DNA of 64,000 nt from Pontivivens insulae (lineage in GTDB: Bacteria; Pseudomonadota; Alphaproteobacteria; Rhodobacterales; Rhodobacteraceae), in assembly GCF_900302495.1 (NCBI RefSeq), contig NZ_OMKW01000003.1:310001-374000 (forward strand). Direction: 5' to 3'. Made by a program: the position numbers and the translations under genes. Below are positions 47,879 through 56,642 of the stretch, piece after piece (within the stretch, counting starts at the first letter, position 1; each line of letters opens with the position of its first letter). The notes beneath the pieces were generated by a model, which saw only the letters and a program-made list of their open reading frames with translations, had not been told where the DNA came from and did not search any database.

Positions 47879-47991
47879 CTTCTCGTCCTCATCGTCGCTG
47901 GGCGAAGCCCTCGCCCAGCGGGAAATCCGGCGCACGATATGCACCATCCCGAGGCGGTTGCAAGTGGCGTTTCGCTGCGCTGCGTCATTTC

Positions 47992-48005
47992 TCAAACCGG
48001 TTTGA
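47992..48005. promoter_or_regulatory. LacI-type operator candidate between glgP and the GH13-like gene
   Basis: TCAAACCGGTTTGA is a perfect 14-bp palindrome. It lies 114 bp upstream of glgP and 100 bp upstream of the divergent gene, so one bound regulator could control both. Confidence 0.65.
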
Positions 48006-48105
48006 AAAGATGTATCAAGCACATCACACGCGATTTGACGTTTGAGAGCAGACGCGCCACCTCTAGGGCCGAAGACAGTCTGAAAAGAAAACGGTGGTGT
48101 AGAGT

Positions 48106-50475
48106 ATGCAGACGATCCGCAAAGATGATGCCGCAAGCAAAGACTTTGGGAATTGGATTGAAGCCCATCTTGCCTCAGCTGCGTCAACATTCGAGGCGCA
48201 GGTCGCAATCGCCCGGCGTATCGGCGCCCATGTGACCGGCGCAGAGAGTGCCGATTTCGCATTCTGGACCCCAGAACTATTGGAAAGCCGCGTTCCTGAA
48301 GGTGATGTCTTTCTCGAAGTGCTCACCCCCGACGGCCCGCTCGACCTGCGCACCGCACATCAAGAGCTGACATTTACAGCTACACGCATTCCCATGGAGC
48401 GGTGCGAGGCATTCAGCGTGGTCAGTGTCACCGGCGTCACCCCAGGCAATCGCGATCGGATTGGCAGTTTCTATCGACTGGCCTGGCGCGACAGTGCCGG
48501 GGCGTGGCATCATATCCTCGATCCAATGGCAGCCTCCCTGCCCTTCGGAGCCTTCGCCCCGGCAGAGCTTTATGATGTGGACGGCATGCTCGCCGCCCGC
48601 GGTGACGCGGCGTATTGGACGGGGTTGGCTCAAAGTGACAAAGAGGCGGTGATCAAGCTTGGCCCGCCCGTCTCGATTCAGCAGGTCCACGTGCCGACGG
48701 CCACCGCAGGCGGCACACTCGCCGCCCTGACAGCCACCTATGAACGGTTGGCAGAGCGGGTGCGGCGGGGGGCGGATCTGGAACCCTCCGAACGTCTGTT
48801 CGCCGGATATGACGCCGTGCAGCTGCTGCCGGTTGAGCCGACAACCGTTTACGAGGCTGGGCCCGCATTTTGGCAGGAAGAAACGACCGAGCATGGTATC
48901 GTGGCAAACCTGATCCGACCGGACACCACGAACTGGGGCTATGACGTGGTGATCGCAGGGATGGCGGGTGTCAATCCGGTGCTTCTGGAAACGGGGCGTC
49001 CGGATGAACTTGTGGATTTCGCCGCAGCGCTCCACAATTTTCCCCGCCCGAAAAAGCTCATCCTCGACGTGGTCTTCGGCCATTCCGACAATCAGGGAAC
49101 AGGGGTCCTCAACTCCTACTGGTTCGCGGGCCCCAATATGTACGGGCAGAACATGAATTACCGGCATCCCACGGTGCGAGCCCTGATGCTGGAGATGCAG
49201 CGGCGCAAGGTGAATTTTGGGGCCGATGGCGTGCGCGTGGACGGCGCCCAGGACTTCAAGTGGTGGGACGCGGAAGCCGAGACCCTGCGCCACGACGACG
49301 AATATCTGCAATCCATGTCCGACATCGTGCAAGAAGTGGCCGGGGTGAAATACCGCCCCTGGTTCGTGTTTGAGGATGGCCGCCCTTGGCCGCAGGAGGA
49401 TTGGGAGCTATCCTCCACCTACCGCGCGGTGATCGAGAACCAGCATGACGACGACGTATTTCAGTGGGGGCCGCTGACCTTCGCCCACAACACGCCATTC
49501 CTCTACGGCTTCTGGCTGTCGAAATGGTGGCGCATCCGCGAGATCCTGAACCACGGCTCCAATTGGATATCAGGCTGTGCAAACCACGATACTTTGCGGC
49601 GCGGCACGCAGGTGGATACCAAGCTGAATGTGAACACACGGTTGGGCGGCACGCGGATGGAGATCCTCGACAAGGCCTATGATAACCCCGCCATCCAGAC
49701 GCTCACCTATGCCGCCTTCCCCGGCGTGCCGATGGATTTTCTGAACGCCTCGGCCCGCGCAAGCTGGGGGTTCATCCGCAATCAGGATGACAAATATGGC
49801 GTGAAAGTCGTGGCGGAGGAGGCGATCAGCCTGAAATGGCAGGTGGATGAGTACAGCTATTCCCAACCGCAAAGCTTCCCACGCCTGAAATCCATGGGAT
49901 TCGAGACCCGCGAAAGTCTGGCGAGGTTCATGGAGTTTCTGCCCGCATTGGTCGAGGTCACCGACTACGATCTGAACGTCATCGCGAGCCTGCTCAACGA
50001 GGTTGATCCCGTCCTCGACGGCCCTCGCCCCGTCACGGTCGGCGTGCTGAAGGAGATTGCACGGGCCTGGATGGATGACATGCACGAATATTGCAATGTC
50101 GCGCGCCACCACACGCAACTCAGCCCGGCCCAGACCCGCTTCAACCATCAGCTTCGCGAGTTCAGGCGCGCGCGGCCCTGGTTGCGCGACAATCTGGGCC
50201 CACGTGACCGTTTCGACTATCGCCGCCCGGTGGATGGCACGGTGCTGTTCACCTCACTGCGCCATGGGCCAGATGGGGAGCAGGTTTTCATGGTCGCTCA
50301 TATGGAAGGGGGGCCGACCCCGGATTTCGATCCGCTGCGCCTGCCCATAGAGGGATTGGAAGGCTTTGGCTGGCATGTCGCCCTGCGCACCCCGCCAATC
50401 GGGTCAGAGTTTGTGGGCGGCCCGCTGTCCCTGCACGATTCGATGGCACTGGTCTACACACGACAAGCTGGCTGA
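48106..50475 (+). CDS. GH13-like hydrolase, probable glucosylglycerol hydrolase
   Basis: This 789-residue protein has complete GH13 catalytic signatures in unusual dress. Region I is LDVVFGHSDNQG (Asp321...His326), region II is GVRVDGAQDF (nucleophile Asp379), region III is VFEDGRPW (Glu423), and region IV is GCANHDTLRRG (Asp495). About 230 N-terminal residues precede the barrel. The pattern agrees with my memory of the GghA family (Slr1670-type glucosylglycerol hydrolases of cyanobacteria and some proteobacteria), which would release glucose and glycerol from a compatible solute. It is divergent from glgP with a shared operator. Confidence 0.65.
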   Translation: MQTIRKDDAASKDFGNWIEAHLASAASTFEAQVAIARRIGAHVTGAESADFAFWTPELLESRVPEGDVFLEVLTPDGPLDLRTAHQELTFTATRIPMERCEAFSVVSVTGVTPGNRDRIGSFYRLAWRDSAGAWHHILDPMAASLPFGAFAPAELYDVDGMLAARGDAAYWTGLAQSDKEAVIKLGPPVSIQQVHVPTATAGGTLAALTATYERLAERVRRGADLEPSERLFAGYDAVQLLPVEPTTVYEAGPAFWQEETTEHGIVANLIRPDTTNWGYDVVIAGMAGVNPVLLETGRPDELVDFAAALHNFPRPKKLILDVVFGHSDNQGTGVLNSYWFAGPNMYGQNMNYRHPTVRALMLEMQRRKVNFGADGVRVDGAQDFKWWDAEAETLRHDDEYLQSMSDIVQEVAGVKYRPWFVFEDGRPWPQEDWELSSTYRAVIENQHDDDVFQWGPLTFAHNTPFLYGFWLSKWWRIREILNHGSNWISGCANHDTLRRGTQVDTKLNVNTRLGGTRMEILDKAYDNPAIQTLTYAAFPGVPMDFLNASARASWGFIRNQDDKYGVKVVAEEAISLKWQVDEYSYSQPQSFPRLKSMGFETRESLARFMEFLPALVEVTDYDLNVIASLLNEVDPVLDGPRPVTVGVLKEIARAWMDDMHEYCNVARHHTQLSPAQTRFNHQLREFRRARPWLRDNLGPRDRFDYRRPVDGTVLFTSLRHGPDGEQVFMVAHMEGGPTPDFDPLRLPIEGLEGFGWHVALRTPPIGSEFVGGPLSLHDSMALVYTRQAG

Positions 50476-50591
50476 CAGGGTGGATGCAGCGTTCACATTT
50501 GCGCACGGATCCGACATTCGCACGATAGATAGATGACGGACGCCTCCGGCGGGGATATTTGAACCAAGAAGAAGCCAGAAAGCCCCCCGTG

Positions 50592-52745
50592 ATGAAATCA
50601 AGCGCTCCCGTCACCCGAGATATTGCCCTGATCGGCGGGGGCCACACCCACGCGCTGGTGCTGCGCAAATGGGGTATGACCCCCCTGCCGGGGGCCCGGC
50701 TGACCCTCATCACGCCAGAGCCGACGGCCCCCTATACGGGCATGTTGCCCGGGCACGTGGCCGGCCATTATCCGCGCGAATTGCTGGACATTGACCTGAT
50801 GCGGCTGGCGCGGTTTGCAGGCGCGCGCATCATCCTGGCCCCGATGACAGGGCTCGATCCTGCGGCTGGACGTGTTCGCGTGGCCGGGCGGCCCGATATC
50901 GAATTCGATGTCGCCTCGATCAATATCGGGATCACATCTCAGCTCCCCGGCACACCCGTTGAGATGGAGCATGCGGTCCCGGCAAAGCCCCTTGGCCCCT
51001 TTGCAGACCGATGGGCAGCATTTTGCACCGACGCCGGGAATGGGGATGGCAAATCCATCGTCGTGATCGGTGGCGGGGTCGGCGGGACCGAATTGGCGAT
51101 GGCCATGAAACATCGCCTGCCCGCAGCCTCTGTCACGGTGGTGGAAGCCGCGAGCGCGTTGAGCGACACCTCCGCCCGCACAGGCCGTGCGGTGCGCCGC
51201 GCGCTGACCCAGCTTGGCGTCACTTTGCGAGAGCAATGTGGACAGGCCAAACCGCTGCGGGACGCGGTTGAGACCTGCGACGACATTTTGCCATCTGACT
51301 TTACGGTCACTGTCGCCGGAGCATGCCCGCCCGACGCCCTCCAGAGGCTTGGATTGCCGCTGGCAGACGGGTTCATCAGCGTGGACCGCTTCCTGCGCTC
51401 TACGGGGGCGCAAAATATCTTTTCCGCAGGGGATTGCGTGCACATGACCGCCTCCCCCCGCGTTAAGGCCGGGGTGTTTGCCGTGCGTCAGGCACCGATC
51501 CTGTTCGACAACCTTCGAGCAGCCGCGATGGGGCGTTCGCTGCGCCCATACAAACCCCAGAAGGATTACCTCAAGCTGATCTCACTCGGCGCGCGGGAGG
51601 CCGTGGCGGACTGGAAGGGTTTCGCCCCGTCAGGGTCCCGGTTGTGGACGTGGAAGGACAAGATCGACCGCGATTTCATGCAACAGTTCTCGGACCTTCC
51701 GCCGATGACACGCACCGATGATCTGCCGCGCGAGGCAGCCAGCGGTGTGCGTCAGATGGTGCAGGCGCAACCGCTCTGCGGGGGATGTGGCGCAAAGGTC
51801 GGGGCGGGCACCTTGCGTGAAACGCTCGCCCTGCTCCCTGCGCCGACGCGCCCGGACGTTCTGCGCGGTGCGGGCGATGATGCGGCACTTCTGCGCGCCG
51901 ATGGGCGGTTTCAAGCGCTATCCACAGATCATTTCCGGGCCTTCATCGAAGACCCCTATCTGTTGACCCGGATCGCCGCGCTCCACGCGATGGGGGATGT
52001 CTGGGCCATGGGCGGAACCCCGCAAGCTGCCCTCTCGCAATTGATCCTGCCGCGTATGGCGGATGCGCCACAGGCCCGCCTGCTGTCAGAAATCACGCAG
52101 GCCGCCAGCCAGACCTTCGCTGATGCAGGCGCCGATCTGGTTGGGGGGCACAGCTCCCTCGGCGCGGAACTGACGGTCGGCTTTACGGTAACGGGCCTCG
52201 TGGAGCACCCGATTGGGGTCGATGGCGCGCAAGCGGGCGATGCGCTGATCCTGACCAAGCCGATTGGGACGGGAACGATTCTGGCCGCAGATATGCAGTA
52301 CCAAGCTCCGGGCGCTGTTGTGAAAGTCGCGCTCGACAGCATGGCGCAAAGCTCTGGCCCCGCGGCCGTTCAACTGGCCCCGTTTGCGCACGCGATGACC
52401 GACATCACTGGCTTTGGCCTTGCCGGGCACCTGCTTTCAATGCTGGAGGGAGCGGGATTGCGCGCGAAACTGAGCGAAGTGCCCCTGCTCGATGGCGCCG
52501 AGGCGTTGAGCGCGGCAGGCCATCGCTCTTCCCTCTTTCCCCAAAACAGCGTGCGCAGGGATCTGGTCACAGGACCAGTCGGGCCCGTGCGCGATCTGAT
52601 GTTCGATCCGCAGACCGCAGGCGGCCTTCTGGCGGCTGTACCCGGTGATCAGGCAGAGCAGATTCTGGCGAAACTTGGCCAGCACGCCCGTATCATCGGA
52701 ATGGTGGAAGAGGGTTCGCTGGGCATCGACCTGCCCCCATCCTAA
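50592..52745 (+). CDS. selD: selenide, water dikinase fused to an NADH-dehydrogenase-like oxidoreductase
   Basis: This is a 717-residue fusion. Residues 1 to about 370 form an FAD-dependent pyridine nucleotide-disulfide oxidoreductase domain (ALIGGGHTHALVL, IVVIGGGVGGTELAMAM, NIFSAGDCVHM). About 385 to the end is SelD, with the catalytic LCGGCGAKVG motif (Cys and Lys), TDHFRAFIEDPYLLTRIAA and DITGFGLAGHL. SelD makes selenophosphate from selenide and ATP. The ATG at 50592 gives the family start; a TTG at 50559 is an alternative. The stop overlaps that of the convergent mnmH. Confidence 0.93.
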   Translation: MKSSAPVTRDIALIGGGHTHALVLRKWGMTPLPGARLTLITPEPTAPYTGMLPGHVAGHYPRELLDIDLMRLARFAGARIILAPMTGLDPAAGRVRVAGRPDIEFDVASINIGITSQLPGTPVEMEHAVPAKPLGPFADRWAAFCTDAGNGDGKSIVVIGGGVGGTELAMAMKHRLPAASVTVVEAASALSDTSARTGRAVRRALTQLGVTLREQCGQAKPLRDAVETCDDILPSDFTVTVAGACPPDALQRLGLPLADGFISVDRFLRSTGAQNIFSAGDCVHMTASPRVKAGVFAVRQAPILFDNLRAAAMGRSLRPYKPQKDYLKLISLGAREAVADWKGFAPSGSRLWTWKDKIDRDFMQQFSDLPPMTRTDDLPREAASGVRQMVQAQPLCGGCGAKVGAGTLRETLALLPAPTRPDVLRGAGDDAALLRADGRFQALSTDHFRAFIEDPYLLTRIAALHAMGDVWAMGGTPQAALSQLILPRMADAPQARLLSEITQAASQTFADAGADLVGGHSSLGAELTVGFTVTGLVEHPIGVDGAQAGDALILTKPIGTGTILAADMQYQAPGAVVKVALDSMAQSSGPAAVQLAPFAHAMTDITGFGLAGHLLSMLEGAGLRAKLSEVPLLDGAEALSAAGHRSSLFPQNSVRRDLVTGPVGPVRDLMFDPQTAGGLLAAVPGDQAEQILAKLGQHARIIGMVEEGSLGIDLPPS

Positions 52746-53788
52746 AGCATTTCGGCCAATTGCCTTGCATGCGCGGCGACGCCTTCTGCACTCAAGTCGT
52801 GGAGCGGGACGATATGATCCGCTTCAGGCTGGCGAGCGCGATGTTTGCGATAGGCCGGGTCGTAGTGATGAGCCATCAGACCTGTGGCAAGCGCGACATG
52901 CGCGCCTTCATCAGCCAATAGATGCCACTCCGCTATCCGCTCCGCGCCGTGCAGACCTTTCAGCCGATCGATCAAAGCGTGAAGGCGGGCGCTGTCGCCG
53001 ACAATATCCGCATAGGCGCGCGTCAGATAGCGCGCCCGCTCCTCCAGACTGGCCGTAACCTCGATCCGGGGGGCCGCGCACATGGCGTGCCACAGCTTGG
53101 GCGGCACCAAAAGCTGCCCGATTTTCGAGCTCTCGCCCTCGACCACGACGGGTCGCGCAGGGTCAAGCTTGCCAAAGGCGCTGCTCAGCGCGCTCTCAAA
53201 CGCTTTCTGATGCGGTTGCGGATCGCCTGCAAAACCACCAAAGACAGAGCCGCGATGCCGCGCCAGCCCCTCAAGATCGACGACCTGCACACCGGCCTGC
53301 GTCATCCCGGCCAGTAACTCTGTCTTGGCGCAGCCGGTATTGCCCTCCAGCACCCGCAGCGACCAAGGGAATTCCGCATCATAAAGCTGCGCATTCACCA
53401 GGCGACGATAGGTGCGATAGCCGCCGTCCAGAACCTCAACCCGCCAGCCGATCTGGCGCAGGATCGTGGCCATAGAGTTCGAGCGCTGCCCACCCCGCCA
53501 ACAGTAGACAAGCGGACGGTAACCCGACGGCTTTGCCGCGAAATGAGCGTCGATATGGTTGGCCACATTGCGCGCCACCAAAGCAGCTCCGATCTTGCGC
53601 GCCTCCAACCGGCTTTCCTGCACATAGATGGTGCCGACTGTGGCCCGCTCTGCATCTGACAGGACCGGCAGACTGATCGCACCGGGCAAATGATCCTCGG
53701 CATATTCGGCAGGTGCACGCACGTCGATCACCTCGTCAAAAGGCAAATCGGAAAGCTGGGTCAGGTCGGTCAGATCAAAATTCATCAT
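52742..53788 (-). CDS. mnmH: tRNA 2-selenouridine synthase
   Basis: This enzyme of about 348 residues (SelU/MnmH) replaces sulfur by selenium at the 2-thiouridine wobble base of tRNA-Lys, -Glu and -Gln using selenophosphate. The N-terminal rhodanese domain (about 1-125) has the active Cys in VYCWRGGQRS. The C-terminal P-loop domain has GNTGCAKTELL, a Walker A variant with Ala before the Lys. It is convergent with selD, overlapping by 4 nt at the stops. The start could also be 53800 or 53785; none has a strong Shine-Dalgarno. Confidence 0.93.
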   Translation of the reverse strand: MMNFDLTDLTQLSDLPFDEVIDVRAPAEYAEDHLPGAISLPVLSDAERATVGTIYVQESRLEARKIGAALVARNVANHIDAHFAAKPSGYRPLVYCWRGGQRSNSMATILRQIGWRVEVLDGGYRTYRRLVNAQLYDAEFPWSLRVLEGNTGCAKTELLAGMTQAGVQVVDLEGLARHRGSVFGGFAGDPQPHQKAFESALSSAFGKLDPARPVVVEGESSKIGQLLVPPKLWHAMCAAPRIEVTASLEERARYLTRAYADIVGDSARLHALIDRLKGLHGAERIAEWHLLADEGAHVALATGLMAHHYDPAYRKHRARQPEADHIVPLHDLSAEGVAAHARQLAEML

Positions 53789-53843
53789 CGCCAGATACAC
53801 TGAACAGACATCCGGCGCAAAGCAGTGTTCCAGTGTGAGAATT

Positions 53844-53918
53844 TGGAGCGGGCGATGAGATTCGAACTCACGACTTCAACCTTGGCAAGGTTGCGCTCTA
53901 CCCCTGAGCTACGCCCGC
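53844..53918 (-). tRNA. tRNA-Gly (anticodon GCC), copy 1
   Basis: On the minus strand there is acceptor GCGGGCG/CGCCCGC, the D arm GCTCAGGGGTAGAGC, anticodon stem CAACC/GGTTG with loop TTGCCAA (anticodon GCC), T arm GTGAG-TTCGAAT-CTCAT, discriminator T and an encoded CCA. It is identical to the copy 30 nt away. It is downstream in transcription order of that copy and upstream of mnmH. Confidence 0.96.
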
Positions 53919-53948
53919 ATCCGGTGACATCCATCTGGAAAGACCAAA

Positions 53949-54023
53949 TGGAGCGGGCGATGAGATTCGAACTCACGACTTCAACCTTGGCAAGGTTGCG
54001 CTCTACCCCTGAGCTACGCCCGC
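53949..54023 (-). tRNA. tRNA-Gly (anticodon GCC), copy 2
   Basis: This is an exact duplicate of the tRNA at 53844-53918, including the encoded CCA and one flanking base on the 5' side. The two copies probably share one primary transcript. Confidence 0.96.
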
Positions 54024-54167
54024 ATGTCTTGGGTGAGGGCGATGTATAAGGATTCGAACGGGGCCTGCAAGGGGGAAATTTACGCTGCTCTGCTCAAATT
54101 CGGGGCGGGGTCTGCCGGGACAGACAGACCAGAAAAAGCAGGGTCTGCCAACTGGGCTGACCCATGC

Positions 54168-54599
54168 CTACGGCTCGTGCGAAAAGCCGATCGCGATGCG
54201 GTTCCATGCGTTCATCTGCGCGATGATGAGGGTTAAGTCCACAACTTGCTGATCGCCGAAATGCGCCCGGACGTCTTCGTAAGCACTGTCCGGTGCACCG
54301 GACTGAGAGACCCGCGTCAAGGTTTCGGCCCATGTAAAGGCCGCCTGCTCAGCGGCGGTAAAACAGTCGGCCCTCTGCCATCTGGCCAGCATGGAAAGCC
54401 GTTCCTCTGTCTCCCCGTTGGCAAGCGCCTCCCGTCCGTGCAGATCGATGCAATAAGCGCAACCATTGATCTGAGAGATGCGAAGTTCCACCAAAGCCCG
54501 CAAACCGGGATCAATGCCGGGCGTCAGGGGCTTGAGCGCCAGCATGGCACGAACGGCCTCCGGGTTTATGGCAAAATAATCCAGTCGGTTGACGGGCAT
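54168..54599 (-). CDS. carboxymuconolactone decarboxylase / AhpD-like protein
   Basis: This 143-residue protein has an AhpD-type active site: Glu38 in VELRISQINGCAYC, the redox pair Cys47-X2-Cys50 and His54. Such proteins reduce peroxides or act as disulfide reductases; the specific substrate is unknown. The start at 54599 matches the family N-terminus MPVNRLDYFAINPEA. The 54024-54167 spacer before it, up to the tRNAs, shows nothing recognisable. Confidence 0.88.
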   Translation of the reverse strand: MPVNRLDYFAINPEAVRAMLALKPLTPGIDPGLRALVELRISQINGCAYCIDLHGREALANGETEERLSMLARWQRADCFTAAEQAAFTWAETLTRVSQSGAPDSAYEDVRAHFGDQQVVDLTLIIAQMNAWNRIAIGFSHEP

Positions 54600-54667
54600 T
54601 GTGTCCTCTCGTTTTGGTCGAGTGCTTTCAGACAGTGGGGGCGCGCTCTTGCATACGGGGCGCCCTG

Positions 54668-55948
54668 TCAGGCCATCCCCGCCACTGGCGTTCTTTCGCT
54701 CAGCACCGGGCGGCGCAGGCGCAGGGTCCGCAGCGCCTCGTCCTTGTGGCCGAGCTTCATCAGGACGTTGACATAGGCCAATTCCAGCAAATCCCGCTGC
54801 GCCCGGCTTCCACCCAAGCGTTCTGTCGTCTCCATGACCGTGGTCAACGCGCCGAGAGCGTCGCTCCAATTCCCCCGCGCAATGGCCGACCAGCTGCGCG
54901 AAACTGGTCCGACCAAATCGCCCGCAAACCCCGTCTTCGCCTCGGCCAGTACGGCCAGCCGGTCGCCCTTACCGGCCATCGCATGGCTGAGTGCGGCATG
55001 AATGTCGGCGAAACTCTGGCCGGGATCGGGGAAATACTGAGCGGCAAAATCGCTCAACGCCGCCCACCGCTCTGGCGCTACGTCCACACCTGCCAGCTGG
55101 GCCCGATAGTAAATTGCCGCCGTATCGGTCAGCGCGTTGATGGGCAGTCCCTGCATGGCACCCGGCTTCACGCCGGAATCGACCACGGCCCACATCTCCT
55201 CAATGTCGCCATCATGCAGCGCCCAAAGCGCGCCGTGCCAACACAGATGCCCATGAAGCACGCCGCGCGGGTCGTAACCCTGCATCCAGTCGCGCAGATA
55301 GCCCCGCCCTGCGGACTGCTCCCCTGCCTCATATTCGGCATGCGCCTTGAAATGAGCGGCATTTGCGTTGCGCGGGTTAAGCGCCAGTGAGCGCTCCATC
55401 AACCGCTGGGACGCCGCGATCTGACCGGTCTCGCACAACGACAATGCGTGCATCGACATCATCCACCAGTCATCGCCGTAATGGGGCAGCAACGCCTCCG
55501 TATAAGCCAACAATTCAGCCTCGCGGCCCACTTCGCCTGAGAAACCGATCAGCCCGAACACGTTCGTACATAACTGCGCGGCCAAGGCGTCGCGCGGAAA
55601 CTGACGCACATGCTGGGCAACGATGGTGCGGGCCTGTCCCGGCTGACCCGAGAGCAGCGCCGCGAAAGCCGCGATATGGCTTGCCTCCCTTGCGTCATCG
55701 GGGTTGGCCGTCGCCTGTGCGCGGCTAAGCGCTGCCTTCGCATCCGCCCCACGCCCCTCCATCATCAATGCACGGGCATGAGCCGCATGGCCCAAAGCAA
55801 AACCGGGATCAGCGGCCACTGCGGCCTCAAAGCAGCTTCCCGCCCCATAGTCGGCACCCAGAAACAGTCGAACACCCTGATCGTAATGATCGCGCGCCGC
55901 ACCGCTCTGGGTTGAGAGCGCATTGCCGTATCCATCATGAAGCGTCAT
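54668..55948 (-). CDS. TTC38-like tetratricopeptide repeat protein
   Basis: This 426-residue helical repeat protein has no signal peptide. It resembles the TTC38 family, known best from animals: AAVAADPGFALGHAAHARAL, CWHGALWALHDGDIEEMW, and the C-terminal GGSRAQRDLLELAYVNVL followed by ERTP. The function of TTC38 homologues is not established. I placed the start at 55948, where homology begins; the in-frame extension to 56122 runs through the divergent gene's 5' end and is rejected. Confidence 0.8.
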   Translation of the reverse strand: MTLHDGYGNALSTQSGAARDHYDQGVRLFLGADYGAGSCFEAAVAADPGFALGHAAHARALMMEGRGADAKAALSRAQATANPDDAREASHIAAFAALLSGQPGQARTIVAQHVRQFPRDALAAQLCTNVFGLIGFSGEVGREAELLAYTEALLPHYGDDWWMMSMHALSLCETGQIAASQRLMERSLALNPRNANAAHFKAHAEYEAGEQSAGRGYLRDWMQGYDPRGVLHGHLCWHGALWALHDGDIEEMWAVVDSGVKPGAMQGLPINALTDTAAIYYRAQLAGVDVAPERWAALSDFAAQYFPDPGQSFADIHAALSHAMAGKGDRLAVLAEAKTGFAGDLVGPVSRSWSAIARGNWSDALGALTTVMETTERLGGSRAQRDLLELAYVNVLMKLGHKDEALRTLRLRRPVLSERTPVAGMA

Positions 55949-56082
55949 CGTGCAGTCCCCTTCGTCGAACCCAGCAACCCTAGAACCAAAGTGCGATGGC
56001 GCCAAATGCCGCGCACGGGCTGGCTTGCAACTCGACCACGTCACGGTAATCTCCCGCCGAAGCCATTGCGCGGAGCGACCAC

Positions 56083-56595
56083 ATGCCCATGACCGAACAA
56101 GAGCTGCTCGCCTTTCTGTCACAGCATGAGATTCCGGTCACAGTGCACCGGCATCCGCCGCTGTTCACGGTAGAGGACAGTCAGGCCCTGCGGGGTGAAC
56201 TGCCCGGTGCCCATTGCAAGAACATGTTTCTGAAAGCCAAGGACGGCACCTTCGTCCTTGTGACCTGTGAGGAAAGCCGCCGCATCCGCATTCGCGATCT
56301 CGAAAAGCAGATCGGCCTGCGAAAGATGAGCTTCGCCAAGCCAGAGGCCCTGATGGAGCATCTTGGCGTCACCCCCGGTGCCGTAACCCCGCTGGCTGCG
56401 ATCAATGATACGACGAAAACGGTACGGGTTGTGCTCGATGCACAGTTGATGGCAGCGGAGGTGCTGAACTGTCACCCGTTGCACAATGAGGCGACTGTTG
56501 CCATGTCTACCTCTGACGTCAGGCGGTTCTTCGCCCTGACCGGGCATCAGCCCATGGAACTGGACTTTGATGCGCTAGAGGCGCTTGCGGGATAG
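56083..56595 (+). CDS. YbaK/ProX-type prolyl-tRNA deacylase-like protein
   Basis: This 170-residue stand-alone editing-domain protein is of the ProXp/PrdX type (prolyl-tRNA synthetase-associated domain). It has VHRHPPLFTVEDSQALRG, the conserved Lys46 of HCKNMFLKAKDG and GAVTPLAAIND. Family members hydrolyse mischarged tRNA-Pro (for example Ala-tRNA-Pro). It has a GGAG Shine-Dalgarno and is divergent from the TTC38-like gene. Confidence 0.88.
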   Translation: MPMTEQELLAFLSQHEIPVTVHRHPPLFTVEDSQALRGELPGAHCKNMFLKAKDGTFVLVTCEESRRIRIRDLEKQIGLRKMSFAKPEALMEHLGVTPGAVTPLAAINDTTKTVRVVLDAQLMAAEVLNCHPLHNEATVAMSTSDVRRFFALTGHQPMELDFDALEALAG

Positions 56596-56642
56596 GGCCA
56601 TTGCCCCATTTTACCCGCACGAATGATTGAATTGAGAGAGAC

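Noticed and set aside
46052-48235. Open frame of 727 codons on the plus strand opposite glgP
   Set aside because: It is a shadow of glgP in GC-rich DNA. The product is Arg/His/Gln-rich with no recognisable family, while the minus strand encodes a full phosphorylase.
47879-48262. N-terminal extension of GlgP by 128 residues
   Set aside because: The extension is Arg/Ser-rich, unlike any phosphorylase, and overlaps the divergent GH13-like gene; a Shine-Dalgarno supports 47878.
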